A stretch of DNA of 64,000 nt from Lentzea nigeriaca (lineage in GTDB: Bacteria > Actinomycetota > Actinomycetes > Mycobacteriales > Pseudonocardiaceae). The notes under the pieces were generated by a model. The model was not told the DNA's origin and searched no databases. It was given only the letters and a program-made list of their open reading frames with translations. Each line of letters begins with the position of its first letter. Position 1 is the first letter of the stretch. The stretch covers positions 124,001 to 188,000 of the forward strand of contig NZ_JAFBCX010000001.1 of assembly GCF_016907955.1 (NCBI RefSeq), given 5' to 3'. Shown here one piece after another: positions 50,700 through 59,613 of the stretch. Made by a program: the position numbers and the translations under genes.

Positions 50700-52189
50700 G
50701 CACGACCGCCCGGCAGGGCCTCTCGAACTGGCAGCTCAGGACCGTGCTCGTCGTGCTGCTGTCCGGGCAGCTGCTGTCGGCACTGGACCAGACGATCGTC
50801 GGCACGGCGCTGCCGACGATGGTGAGCAGACTCGGTCTGGTCGACGACTTCTCCCTCGTCGTCACGGCCTACCTGCTGACCTCGACGGTGTCGACCGCGT
50901 TGTACGGCAAGCTCGCGGACCTCTACGGCGCCAAACCGATGTACCTGGTGTCGATCGGCATCTTCACCGCTGGTTCGGCACTCGTCGGCGCGAGCCAGGA
51001 CATGACGCAGCTCGTGGCGTTCCGAGCGCTGCAGGGGATCGGCGCGGGCGGGTTGGTGGTGCTCGCGTTCACCATCTCGTCGAGCGTGGTGCCGCCCCGG
51101 CAGATCGGCCGCATCCAGGGCCTGGTCGGCGCGATGTACGCGCTGGCGTCGCTGGCCGGCCCGCTGGTGGGCGGCGTGTTCACCGAGTACCTGTCGTGGC
51201 GCTGGTGCTTCCTGATCAACGTGCCCATCGGCGTCGCCGCGCTGCTCGCGGTCGGCACGCTGCTGAAGCTGCCGGTGCGCCGGCGCGAGCAGTCGATCGA
51301 CTACACCGGTGCGGCGCTGCTCACCGCCGGCGTGACGACACTGGTTCTCGCGACCGTGTGGGGCGGCGGCACATACGCGTGGTCGTCACCGATGATCATC
51401 GGGCTGCTCGGCACGACCGTCGTTCTCGGCGTGCTGTTCGTCGTCGTGGAACGCCGGGCCCCCGAGCCGCTGGTCCCGCTGAACCTGTTGCGGGATCGCG
51501 AGATCGCGGTCGCGATGGTGGTGACTTTCCTGGTCGGTGCCGCGGTGATCGGCGGCTACTTCTTCCTGCCGGTGTACCTCCAGGTGGTGCGGGGCGACGA
51601 TCCCGTGGCCGCCGGTCTGCAGCTGTTGCCCTTGATGATCGCGGTGATGATCGGATCGGGCGTCAGCGGCTGGCTGATCGCCTCCGTGCTGGGGAGGATG
51701 AAGCCGGTCGTCGTGCTGGGCACGGCGATCATGACGGTGGCGACCTGGTTGCTGAGCCTGCTCGACGTGGACACGCCGGTGTGGCAGCTGTGGGGCAGCG
51801 AGGCGGTGCTCGGCATCGGCATGGGCATGGTGATCTCGAAGCTGATCGTCGCGGTGCAGAACAGCGTGCCGCGCGAGGACATGGGCACGATCACCGCTCA
51901 GGCCGCGTTCTTCCGCACGATCGGCTCGTCGATCGGTGCCGCGGTGTTCGGCGCGGTGATCGCGGCCGCGGTGGGCAGGGGACAGGTGCTCACCACGTCT
52001 CCGAGCGAGCTCGCCGCGGCGGGCTTCGCCGACGGGCTCCAGCTCGCGTTCCTGGCCGGTGTGCCGATCATGATCGTCGCGCTGGTGCTCACCCTGTTGC
52101 TGCCCAACACGCCCCTGCGCGAGGACGTCAGCCCGTGGGGGGAAGAAAGCCACTCGGAACCCGAAAGCTCTTCTGCGCAAGGGAAGTGA
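50696..52189 (+). CDS. MFS drug/H+ antiporter, DHA2 (14-helix) family
   Basis: The 497-residue permease has about 14 membrane segments. DHA2 motifs include LSALDQTIVGTALPTM in helix 1, KLADLYGAKP (motif A) and GGLVVLAFTISSSVVPP. The tail after the last helix is Ser/Glu-rich. ATG overlaps the ligase stop, so export is encoded together with the type I PKS branch. It is the likely self-resistance pump for the final product. Confidence 0.92.
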   Translation: MSTTARQGLSNWQLRTVLVVLLSGQLLSALDQTIVGTALPTMVSRLGLVDDFSLVVTAYLLTSTVSTALYGKLADLYGAKPMYLVSIGIFTAGSALVGASQDMTQLVAFRALQGIGAGGLVVLAFTISSSVVPPRQIGRIQGLVGAMYALASLAGPLVGGVFTEYLSWRWCFLINVPIGVAALLAVGTLLKLPVRRREQSIDYTGAALLTAGVTTLVLATVWGGGTYAWSSPMIIGLLGTTVVLGVLFVVVERRAPEPLVPLNLLRDREIAVAMVVTFLVGAAVIGGYFFLPVYLQVVRGDDPVAAGLQLLPLMIAVMIGSGVSGWLIASVLGRMKPVVVLGTAIMTVATWLLSLLDVDTPVWQLWGSEAVLGIGMGMVISKLIVAVQNSVPREDMGTITAQAAFFRTIGSSIGAAVFGAVIAAAVGRGQVLTTSPSELAAAGFADGLQLAFLAGVPIMIVALVLTLLLPNTPLREDVSPWGEESHSEPESSSAQGK

Positions 52190-52192
52190 GAC

Positions 52193-53362
52193 ATGTCTGT
52201 CACCTCGTGGGGCGACAACACCAACGGCCAGCTCGGCGACGGCTCTACCACCGCGCGCCCTCTTTCATCCACTGTGGACGGCCTGGGTGACGTCCGGCAG
52301 ATCGAGGCCGGCAGCGGCCACGTCGTGGCGGTGCTGCGCGACGGCACCGCGGTCGCGTGGGGCCGCAACATCTTCGGCCAGGTGACCAACGGCACCACCG
52401 AGAACCAGACCAGGCCGGTACCTGTGCTGGGGCTGCCCGGCCCGGTGCGGACGGTGTCACTCGGCGGCGGGCACAGCATGTTCCTGCTGGAGGACGGCAC
52501 CCTGTACGCGAGCGGCGCCGGGTTCTTCGGCTGCCTCGCCGAGGCGAGCAGGCAGGTGAGCCCGGTGCCGGTGCGCATAGAGGGCCTGCCGGGCCCGGTG
52601 CGGTCGATCGCGGCGGCCGGCGGCCACAGCCTGGCGTTGCTGGAGGACGGCTCGGTGTGGAGCTGGGGCCGCGACGACTACGGCCAGCTCGGCGACGCCG
52701 GTGAGGAGAAGCCCGGCCGGGTGATCCAGGAACACGCGGGCAAGCAGTACCCGTGCCGCTTCGTCCCCGCCCGCGTCGACGGCCTGCCCGAGGTGGCGTC
52801 GATCGCGGCCGGCGGCGGCCAGAGCCTCGCCCTGCTGCCCGACGGCACCGTCCTGGCGTGGGGCTTCAACGACTGCGGCCAGCTCGGCGACGGCACCACC
52901 ACCCACCGCGACACCCCCAGCAAGATCGACGCGCTGAGCGGCGTCACCCAGCTCGCCGGCGGCTACCACCACACGCTGGCCTTGCTGTCCGACGGCACCG
53001 TGCGCGGCTTCGGTCTGAACGACCGCGGCCAGCTCGGCAACGGCGAGACCACCAACAGCCCACTGCCCGTCGAGGTCCGCGGCCTGAGCGGCGTGCGGTC
53101 GATCGCCGCCGTCGGCGGCGGTTCCGACGCGGAGCCGGGCAACGCGGGCCACAGCATCGCCGTTCGCGAGGACGGCACGGTGTGGGCGTGGGGCTGCAAC
53201 GACCACGGCGAGCTCGGCGACGGCACCTTCACCAGCCGCTCGGTTCCGGTGCAGGTCAAGGGGTTGAGCGACGTCGTCGCGGTGACGGTCGGAGGCGAGG
53301 TGCCGCAGTTCCGGGAGAATCCGGGCGGCGGGTACTCGCTGGCGTTGCGGGGAGGTGCGTGA
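52193..53362 (+). CDS. RCC1-repeat beta-propeller protein
   Basis: The 389-residue protein consists of six or seven RCC1-type blades. Each has the pattern WGxNxxGQLGDGTTxxRxxP followed by GHSLALLEDGSVWSWG-like strands; NNGQLGDGST, NDCGQLGDGTT, NDRGQLGNGET and NDHGELGDGT are visible. No signal peptide or other domain is seen, so it is cytosolic. RCC1 proteins serve as scaffolds or exchange factors in eukaryotes, and bacterial roles are mostly unknown. Its position between an exporter and an esterase-family gene in a PKS operon is unusual and suggests a pathway-specific binding function. Confidence 0.88.
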   Translation: MSVTSWGDNTNGQLGDGSTTARPLSSTVDGLGDVRQIEAGSGHVVAVLRDGTAVAWGRNIFGQVTNGTTENQTRPVPVLGLPGPVRTVSLGGGHSMFLLEDGTLYASGAGFFGCLAEASRQVSPVPVRIEGLPGPVRSIAAAGGHSLALLEDGSVWSWGRDDYGQLGDAGEEKPGRVIQEHAGKQYPCRFVPARVDGLPEVASIAAGGGQSLALLPDGTVLAWGFNDCGQLGDGTTTHRDTPSKIDALSGVTQLAGGYHHTLALLSDGTVRGFGLNDRGQLGNGETTNSPLPVEVRGLSGVRSIAAVGGGSDAEPGNAGHSIAVREDGTVWAWGCNDHGELGDGTFTSRSVPVQVKGLSDVVAVTVGGEVPQFRENPGGGYSLALRGGA

Positions 53363-54567
53363 TGGACGTGCACACGTGGCTCACGGACACGGCGATCCCG
53401 TTGCCCAGCACCGATGCCGAGGCGGCCGCCGAGCTCGGCCCCCTCGGCGCCCTGATCGGTGACGCTGTCGTCGTCGGCATCGGCCCCTCGACCTACGGCG
53501 CCCACGAACAGTTCACCCTGACCGCGGCGGTGATCCGGTACCTGGTGGAACACCACGGGTTCCGCACCGTCGCGACCGAGGAGGACTGGGACGTCGCACT
53601 GGCGCTGGACAACTACGTGGTGCGGGGCGAAGGCGACCTCGACGACCTGCTCGCGACGACCGGGATGCCGTGGCGCACAGGAGAAACCCGCGAACTGCTG
53701 GAGTGGCTGCGCGACTACAACACCACGCAAGCCGACCCGGTGCGGTTCGTCGGTGTCGGGGTGATCGACACCAGGGCCGAGGTGTACGACCTGGTGAGCG
53801 CACACGTCGGCAACGTCGCCACGGAGGAGTTGCCCGCTCTGCTGCGGCACTTCGCGCAGATCCGCCCGATCCGGCCGGATCACGTGCGGTGGTTCTTCAC
53901 CGAGGCACCGGACCGCGAGGCGCTGGTCGAACACGCCCGTGCCGCGCTGGCGATCGTGGAACGGGTCGCGAAGGCCGACCTGGTCGTCCAGCACGCCCGC
54001 CAGATCGTGGCGTTCTACGAGCACTACACCCATCACGTGGTCGAAGACGGGTACCGCGACGAGAAGATGGCGGAGAACCTGCGGTGGTGGCACGACCACA
54101 CCGGGCACCGCATCGCCTACTGGTCCACCAACGCGCACAGCGTGCGCAGCGAACGGCTCACGATCTCCATTCCCCCCAAGGGAAAGCTGGAGTTCACGCC
54201 GACCGGCGCGCACCTGGCCAAGGCGTTCGGCGACCGGTACTTCTCGCTGGGGCTCACGTTCACCGAGGGTGAGGTGATCTCCGGCTGGGGGCTGCCGCCG
54301 TTCGGCCGGCGACCGGTCTCCGCGCCGCGCCAGCCCGGCGACTTCGCCGAGACTCCCTTGTCGGCCGTGGATCTCCCGCAGTTCCTGGTGGGGTTGCGCG
54401 GTGGTCCGGGTTCCTGGCTCGACGAACCCGCGAAGGCACGGGTGATCGGTTCGATCTACGACCCCGGCCAGCCGCCGGAGGAGTACTGGATGACGGGCGG
54501 TTCGCTGGCCGACTGGTTCGACGCCCTCATCCACACCAGGACCGTCACCCCCACCACGGATCTCTAG
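53362..54567 (+). CDS. Erythromycin-esterase-family protein with altered catalytic motif
   Basis: The 401-residue protein has the EreA/EreB/succinoglycan-like fold. Marks are a YWSTNAHSVRS segment late in the chain, EEDWDVALALDNYV near residue 75, and WLRDYN. The family hallmark GEATHG near the N-terminus reads GPSTYG, so the usual Glu and His are Pro42 and Tyr45. These residues are needed for esterase activity in Ere enzymes. It may be non-hydrolytic or have new chemistry such as acyl transfer or cyclisation. ATG overlaps the RCC1 stop (TGATG). Its TAG stop overlaps the convergent regulator at a shared CTAG. Confidence 0.83.
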   Translation: MDVHTWLTDTAIPLPSTDAEAAAELGPLGALIGDAVVVGIGPSTYGAHEQFTLTAAVIRYLVEHHGFRTVATEEDWDVALALDNYVVRGEGDLDDLLATTGMPWRTGETRELLEWLRDYNTTQADPVRFVGVGVIDTRAEVYDLVSAHVGNVATEELPALLRHFAQIRPIRPDHVRWFFTEAPDREALVEHARAALAIVERVAKADLVVQHARQIVAFYEHYTHHVVEDGYRDEKMAENLRWWHDHTGHRIAYWSTNAHSVRSERLTISIPPKGKLEFTPTGAHLAKAFGDRYFSLGLTFTEGEVISGWGLPPFGRRPVSAPRQPGDFAETPLSAVDLPQFLVGLRGGPGSWLDEPAKARVIGSIYDPGQPPEEYWMTGGSLADWFDALIHTRTVTPTTDL

Positions 54568-57206
54568 AGATCCAGGCGCATCAGTTCGCGGCGTGAGGTG
54601 ATTCCGAGTTTCCGGAACACCTTGCGCAGGTGGTAGTCCACCGTGCGCGGGCTGACGAAGAGCTGCGCGGCCACCTCGCGGTTCGTCGCGCCGAGGCTGA
54701 CCGAGCGGGCCACCTGCAGCTCCTGCGGGGTGAGCTCCGCGGTGCGGCCCGGTTCCTGGCGGCGGGCGGTCTCGCCGGTGGCGCGCAGTTCGACGCGGGC
54801 GCGTTCGGCCCACACGGGCGTGCCGAGGCGGGTGAACGTGTCCATCGCGGACCGCAGGTGCCGGCGCGACTGGGTCCGCCGGCGTTCGCGGCGGAGGAAC
54901 TCGCCGTACAGCAGTTCGGTGCGGGCGTGGTCGAACGGGCGTTCCGTGGTGGCGTGCAGGCGCAGTGCCTCGGCGTAGTGGGCGTCGGCGGCGTCGGGAT
55001 CGGTCGCGAGCAGTGCCAGGGTGCGTTCGGCGAGTGCCTGCAGCTCCACCGACGAGACCGTGTCGACCCACGTCAGGTAGCGGTCGAGCAGGCCCGTCGG
55101 GGTGAGGCCGGCGCGGACGGCGGCCTCGACGTGGTCGGGGATCGCGCTCACCGCCATCACCGGGCTGCCCGGTTCGGGGCCGGAGCCGTCGAGTTTGGCG
55201 AAGACCGCCAGCGCGTCCTCGTGCCGACGGTCGGCGAGCGCCATCAGGCCCAGCGCGCGCTGAGCGGTGTCGGCGACCTTGACCAGGCTGCGGGACACGG
55301 CCTCGGTCATCGTCTGCTCGGCCAGCGCGACGGCCTCCGCGGTGCGGCCGCGCAGGCCCGCCAGCATGCTGAGGAACGCCTGGTGCAGCGATGCGCTGTT
55401 GCGCCTGCCGGTTTCCACGGCGAGCCGGAACCCCTCGTCCGCGAACGCCTCGGCGGAGGCGAAGCGGCCGCGGCTGATCTCGTCCGGCACGACGTACTCC
55501 AGCGTCAGTGCCAGGGTTCCCGCGGCGCCGGCGGCACGGGCGCGGGCGACCGCCTTCTGCCGCAGCCGGGCCGACAGCGCGTACTGGCCGACCGCCCACG
55601 CCATGCCGCCCGCGGTGAGCAGCAGCTCCGGGTCCTCGAACCGTTCTGCCTCGGCCAGCAGGTCGGCCACCTCGACGGCCTGCTCGTGGTCCATCCTGGT
55701 GCCGATGAACGCGCGCAGCAGCCGCGCCAGCAGCCGATCCGTCTCGTCGGTGAACTGGGGCAGCTGCGCCAGCCGGGAAGCCAGCGCGTCGAGCACCTCC
55801 GGCCGCACGGCCGTGTAGGCGGCCTCGCGGGCCAGCGTCACGATCTGCAGTGTCCGGTGCGGATCGGAAGCGGCGAGTGCGGCGGACACGAGCAGCGCGA
55901 CCGCGTCGGACGGCGAGCCCGCGCGCAGCTCGATGGAACCGCGCAGGTACAACACCTCCGCGGAGTCCTCCACCCGGTCGAGCGAGTCGAGCGCCGACGT
56001 CGTGTCACCGCCTCGCCACCACGCGTCGGCCGCGGCGACCAGCCGGCGTTGGGTGTCCTCGGTGGACGGACTGAGTTCGGCGGCCCGTTCCAGCGCGGCG
56101 GCGGCCGCGAGGTGGCCGGACCGGCGGATCGCCTGCGCCGCACTGGACTCCAGCGCCGCCGCGACCTCCTCGTCCGGTCCTTCGACGGCCTTGGCGCGGT
56201 GCCATGCCCAGCGGTCGGTGCGCTCGGTGTCCGCGTCGGCCAGTGCGCGGTGCGCGGCCAGGCGATCGGCCGCGGCGGCGCCGTGGTAGACCGCCGACCG
56301 CATCAACGGGTGCCGGAAGTCCAGGTCGTGCAGGATCTGCCCGGCCTCCGGCGAGTCGAGATGGCGGTCGACGCCGAGCTGCGCCGCCGCCGTGCGCACC
56401 AGCTCGCGACCGGCGGGCCCGGCCGCCGCCGCCAGCAGCAGCACCGTGCCGAGTTCGGGGCCGAGCTTGCGGATGCGCGCGAGGAAGACCTGTTCCAGCC
56501 GGCTGGCCAGCGGCACCGGTGCCTGCATCACCTCGTGCGGCGAGAGGTCCGCCAGCTCGATCAACGCGAGCGGGTTGCCGCCGGTGCTCGTCACCAGCTG
56601 CTCCAGCAGCAGCGGGCTCACCCGGTCGCCGAGCAACGTCCGCGCCGCCGCCAGATCCAGCCCGCCCAGCCGCAGTTCCGGCACACCTGCGGCGTCGATC
56701 GTCCTGCCCTCGTCGTCCCGCACCGCCACCAGCAGCGCGATCGACTCGGCCTCCAGCCGCCGCGCCACGAACAGGAAAACGTCCAACGACGCCGCGTCAC
56801 TCCAATGGGCGTCGTCCACCACGCACAGCACCGGTTGCTCGTCCGCCAGGTCCGACAGCAGCGTCAACGCCGCCATCGACACGAGGAACGGCTGCAGCTC
56901 GTCACTGCCGCCGCGACCGAACGCCGCCCCCAGCGCCGCCGCCTGCGGTTCCGGCAGGCGGTCCACCCGGTCCAGCACCGGGGACAGCAGCTGATGCAAC
57001 GCGGCGTACGCGAACTGCGACTCCGACTCGACGCCCACCACTCGCAGCACCCGCAGGTCGCGAGCCTCCGCGTACGCGCGCCCGAGCAGCGTGGACTTGC
57101 CGATGCCCGCCTCGCCGCGCACCACCAGACCGCCGCCGCTGCCGCCTCGAGCGCGGTCGATCAGCCGGTCGATCACGGCCAACTCGGCGTGCCGACCAAC
57201 GATCAT
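54564..57206 (-). CDS. LAL-type LuxR family transcriptional regulator
   Basis: The 880-residue regulator begins MIVGRHAELAVIDRLIDRA with a Walker A GEAGIGKSTLL near residue 32. It has a Walker B-like CVVDDAHWSDA, helical repeats, and a C-terminal LuxR HTH (LTPQELQVARSVSLG, then NREVAAQLFVSPRTV). It is a second copy of the class seen at 929-3538. ATG 57206 is the first plausible start; the frame runs on upstream without homology. It probably activates the type I PKS operon, with which it converges, or the cassette beyond the inverted repeat. Confidence 0.92.
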   Translation of the reverse strand: MIVGRHAELAVIDRLIDRARGGSGGGLVVRGEAGIGKSTLLGRAYAEARDLRVLRVVGVESESQFAYAALHQLLSPVLDRVDRLPEPQAAALGAAFGRGGSDELQPFLVSMAALTLLSDLADEQPVLCVVDDAHWSDAASLDVFLFVARRLEAESIALLVAVRDDEGRTIDAAGVPELRLGGLDLAAARTLLGDRVSPLLLEQLVTSTGGNPLALIELADLSPHEVMQAPVPLASRLEQVFLARIRKLGPELGTVLLLAAAAGPAGRELVRTAAAQLGVDRHLDSPEAGQILHDLDFRHPLMRSAVYHGAAAADRLAAHRALADADTERTDRWAWHRAKAVEGPDEEVAAALESSAAQAIRRSGHLAAAAALERAAELSPSTEDTQRRLVAAADAWWRGGDTTSALDSLDRVEDSAEVLYLRGSIELRAGSPSDAVALLVSAALAASDPHRTLQIVTLAREAAYTAVRPEVLDALASRLAQLPQFTDETDRLLARLLRAFIGTRMDHEQAVEVADLLAEAERFEDPELLLTAGGMAWAVGQYALSARLRQKAVARARAAGAAGTLALTLEYVVPDEISRGRFASAEAFADEGFRLAVETGRRNSASLHQAFLSMLAGLRGRTAEAVALAEQTMTEAVSRSLVKVADTAQRALGLMALADRRHEDALAVFAKLDGSGPEPGSPVMAVSAIPDHVEAAVRAGLTPTGLLDRYLTWVDTVSSVELQALAERTLALLATDPDAADAHYAEALRLHATTERPFDHARTELLYGEFLRRERRRTQSRRHLRSAMDTFTRLGTPVWAERARVELRATGETARRQEPGRTAELTPQELQVARSVSLGATNREVAAQLFVSPRTVDYHLRKVFRKLGITSRRELMRLDL

Positions 57207-57222
57207 GGTGTGGATCCTAGTA

Positions 57223-57393
57223 GAGCGTCGCGGCTTGGTTGTGCTCCGTTGAGTCGGGCCGGGGAGTGGGCGGTCTGTGCTCATCGCCGAAAGCCCGGAT
57301 GGTCGCGCTCTCATGCACGTCGCTGCCGAGATGGCGGTAGAGAAATGCCGACGCAAACGTTTTCTGATCACCCCGACTGCTGCCAACCGTGCA
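57223..57393 (-). repeat. 171-bp inverted repeat, copy A
   Basis: This segment is the reverse complement of 62374-62545, with roughly nine of ten positions matching by eye and one small indel. Shared landmarks are GAGCGTCGCGGCTTGG at the outer end and CCAACCGTGCA at the inner end. It lies in the 418-base spacer (57207-57624) upstream of the second LAL regulator. The rest of that spacer holds no supported gene. It is not recognised as a known IS terminus. Confidence 0.85.
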
Positions 57394-57624
57394 CCGCGGC
57401 ACGCCCCGCCGAGCCCGCCGATTTGCGGTACGGATCCTGGCGACGAGCACTGGCGACTTGCGTGGTGCGATGCCGGTGCCGTCCTCCCTAACGTCTGTGG
57501 TGCGCGCAAAGGATGAGGAAGCTCCCGATCACTCCCCCCAGTCGGGGCTTTCCACGTGGGCCAGGGCAGCCACTCGGGTTGGTGACTCCGGCCGCCCTGG
57601 CCCGCCGCGCGGGAAGGGAGAATC
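57394..57624. promoter_or_regulatory. Non-coding spacer upstream of the MFS gene
   Basis: This stretch between repeat copy A and the MFS start has no supported coding sequence. The MFS ATG is preceded by GGAAGGGAGAATC. The promoter of the exporter is expected here, but no clear consensus was identified. Confidence 0.45.
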
Positions 57625-59046
57625 ATGAACCAGGGGAACAAGGTCGTGCCGCCCCCGTTGGAGCGGCACGTACTGGTCGTCGCGGGAGTGGTCGCGCTCG
57701 GCGCGATCATGACCGTGCTCGCGACGACGGTCATCAGCGTGGCGATTCGCACGTTCGCCGACGAGTTCGGCGCGCCGCTGGCCACGATCCAGTGGGTGTC
57801 GACCGCGTACCTGCTGGCGCTCACGGTCGTGATCCCGTTGACCGGCTGGGCGGCCGACCGGTTCGGGGGCAAGCAGCTGTGGATGTGGTCGCTGGTGCTG
57901 TTCCTCGTCGGGTCGTTGCTGTGCGCGCTGGCGTGGTCGGTCGAGAGCCTCATCGTGTTCCGGGTGATCCAGGGGCTCGGCGGTGGCCTGGTGCTGCCGG
58001 CCGGGCAGGCGCTGCTCGCGCAGATCGCCGGTCGGGAACGGATCGGCCGTGTGATGAGTCTCGTCGGCATCCCGCTGTTGCTGGGCCCGATCTTCGGCCC
58101 GGTCGTGGGTGGCTGGCTGATCGACGCGTTCTCGTGGAGCTGGATCTTCTACATCAACCTGCCGATCGGGCTGATCGCGCTGCCGTTGTCGTGGAAGCTG
58201 ATCGACGAGACGGCGAAGCGTCCAGCGCAGAACGTCGACCTGCTCGGCCTGGTGTTGCTGTCGCCGAGCCTCGCGTTGCTGGTCTACGGGTTGTCCAACC
58301 TGGTGGCGGGTTCGCCGTCGGCCGTGACGATCGGAACGCTCGTCGCCGGTGTCGTGCTGCTCGCGCTCTTCATCGCGCACGCGCTGCGCAAGAGCAACGC
58401 GCTGCTCGACCTGAAGTTGTTCGGCGACCGGCAGTTCCGGGCCGCGAACCTGGTCAACGCGCTGTCCGGCGCGTCGATGATCGGCGCGATGTTCGTCCTG
58501 CCGCTGTACTACCAGACGTTGCGGGGCGAGTCCGCCCTGATGGCGGGCCTGCTCACGGCACCGCAGGCGATCGGCGCGGCGCTGTCCATGCGCTGGGGCG
58601 GCGGCCTGGTCGACAAGGGCCGGGCCGGTGTGTCGGTGCTGTCCGGTGCGGTCCTGATGGCGGTGGGTTACCTGGCCTTCGTCATCCCGGACGCGGACGC
58701 GAGCTACGTGCTGCTCTCCGCCGCGTTGTTCGTGGTCGGCGTCGGTGCGGGCCTCACGATCACGCCGGCCATGTCGGCGGCGTACCGGACGCTCGACCAG
58801 CGGTCGATGCCGCAGGCCACCGCGCTGCTCAACATCGTGCAGCGCATCGGCGGCCTGCTCGGCACCGCGCTGTTCGCCGTCGTGCTGCAGGCGAACCTCG
58901 GCCCGCAGGGCCTGCGCGGCACCGTGACCCCGGAGGCGTTCGCGTACACGTTCTGGCTGCCGCTGGCCTGTGCCGCGCTGGCGCTGCTGCCCGCGCTGGT
59001 CCTGCCGAGGTCGCCTGACCGGACGGCTGCGCCGGTGACTAGTTAG
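57625..59046 (+). CDS. MFS drug efflux permease (DHA2, EmrB/QacA type)
   Basis: The 473-residue transporter has about 13-14 membrane segments and the motifs LATTVISVAIRTFADEF (helix 1, motif D region), GWAADRFGGKQLWM (motif A) and GPIFGPVVGGWLID (motif C), as in antiporters of the EmrB/QacA group. ATG 57625 has GGAAGGGAG upstream. It converges on a MarR gene with an 8-base overlap (59039-59046). It is likely a resistance exporter for this or another compound. Confidence 0.92.
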   Translation: MNQGNKVVPPPLERHVLVVAGVVALGAIMTVLATTVISVAIRTFADEFGAPLATIQWVSTAYLLALTVVIPLTGWAADRFGGKQLWMWSLVLFLVGSLLCALAWSVESLIVFRVIQGLGGGLVLPAGQALLAQIAGRERIGRVMSLVGIPLLLGPIFGPVVGGWLIDAFSWSWIFYINLPIGLIALPLSWKLIDETAKRPAQNVDLLGLVLLSPSLALLVYGLSNLVAGSPSAVTIGTLVAGVVLLALFIAHALRKSNALLDLKLFGDRQFRAANLVNALSGASMIGAMFVLPLYYQTLRGESALMAGLLTAPQAIGAALSMRWGGGLVDKGRAGVSVLSGAVLMAVGYLAFVIPDADASYVLLSAALFVVGVGAGLTITPAMSAAYRTLDQRSMPQATALLNIVQRIGGLLGTALFAVVLQANLGPQGLRGTVTPEAFAYTFWLPLACAALALLPALVLPRSPDRTAAPVTS

Positions 59047-59518
59047 CTCGGGCAATGCGCGGCGGGAGGCTGCGGTAGCCGGGATGCACGCCAGGCGTGA
59101 GTCCCGCCTCCTCGGCCACCCGCCGCAGCAGTTCGTGCAGCTGCGCGCGTTCCTCGGCGGACAGCGGCGCGACGATCTCCTCCTCGTGCTCCCGCATCAC
59201 CTCGCGCACCCCGCGCAGCACCTCCTGGCCGCGATCGGTCAGCTCGACGATGCGCACCCGCCGGTCGGTGGGATCCGGCCGGCGCTGGGCGAGGCCCTGC
59301 TCCTCGAGCTCGTCGACGAACGTGACCACGCGGCTCGGCTGGATGTCGAAGTGCCGCGCCATCGCCTGCTGGCTGTTGCCGGGCGACTGGGCGATCCAGC
59401 GCAGCAGCCCCACCTGCGGAGGACTCACCCCGAGCGCGGCGATGCGCTCGGCGAACCGGTTGGCCGCGTGCGTGCCCAGCTGGGTCAGCAGAAATGCGGC
59501 GTTCACGTTCTGTTCCAC
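59039..59518 (-). CDS. MarR-family transcriptional regulator
   Basis: The 159-residue winged-helix regulator has VSPPQVGLLRWIAQSPGNSQQAMARHF (seen as SPGNSQQAMARHF), the recognition helix QPSRVVTFVDELEEQGL and a wing DPTDRRVRIVELTDRG. It is divergent from the FAD oxidase at 59614, over an extended dyad in the 95-base spacer. It likely represses the oxidase operon and itself until a phenolic ligand or pathway product binds. Its 3' end overlaps the MFS gene. Confidence 0.9.
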   Translation of the reverse strand: MEQNVNAAFLLTQLGTHAANRFAERIAALGVSPPQVGLLRWIAQSPGNSQQAMARHFDIQPSRVVTFVDELEEQGLAQRRPDPTDRRVRIVELTDRGQEVLRGVREVMREHEEEIVAPLSAEERAQLHELLRRVAEEAGLTPGVHPGYRSLPPRIARAN

Positions 59519-59613
59519 GACCGAATCATAAACCAGCGATAAAGTACTGCTGGGTGAATGATTCTATGGTATGAACGATATAACGACATGTACGGAACGA
59601 GGCAGGGGAAGAC
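59519..59613. promoter_or_regulatory. Divergent promoter with 40-bp dyad, candidate MarR operator
   Basis: This AT-rich spacer between divergent MarR and FAD oxidase genes contains an outer inverted repeat AATCAT (59524-59529) / ATGATT (59558-59563). An inner CCAGC (59533-59537) / GCTGG (59549-59553) repeat is nearly concentric with it. The arrangement fits MarR dimer binding over the divergent promoters. Confidence 0.65.

Noticed and set aside
52193-53362. The repetitive DNA of the RCC1 gene as a tandem repeat array
   Set aside because: The periodicity follows protein blades with diverged codons, so it is a protein repeat and not a DNA satellite.
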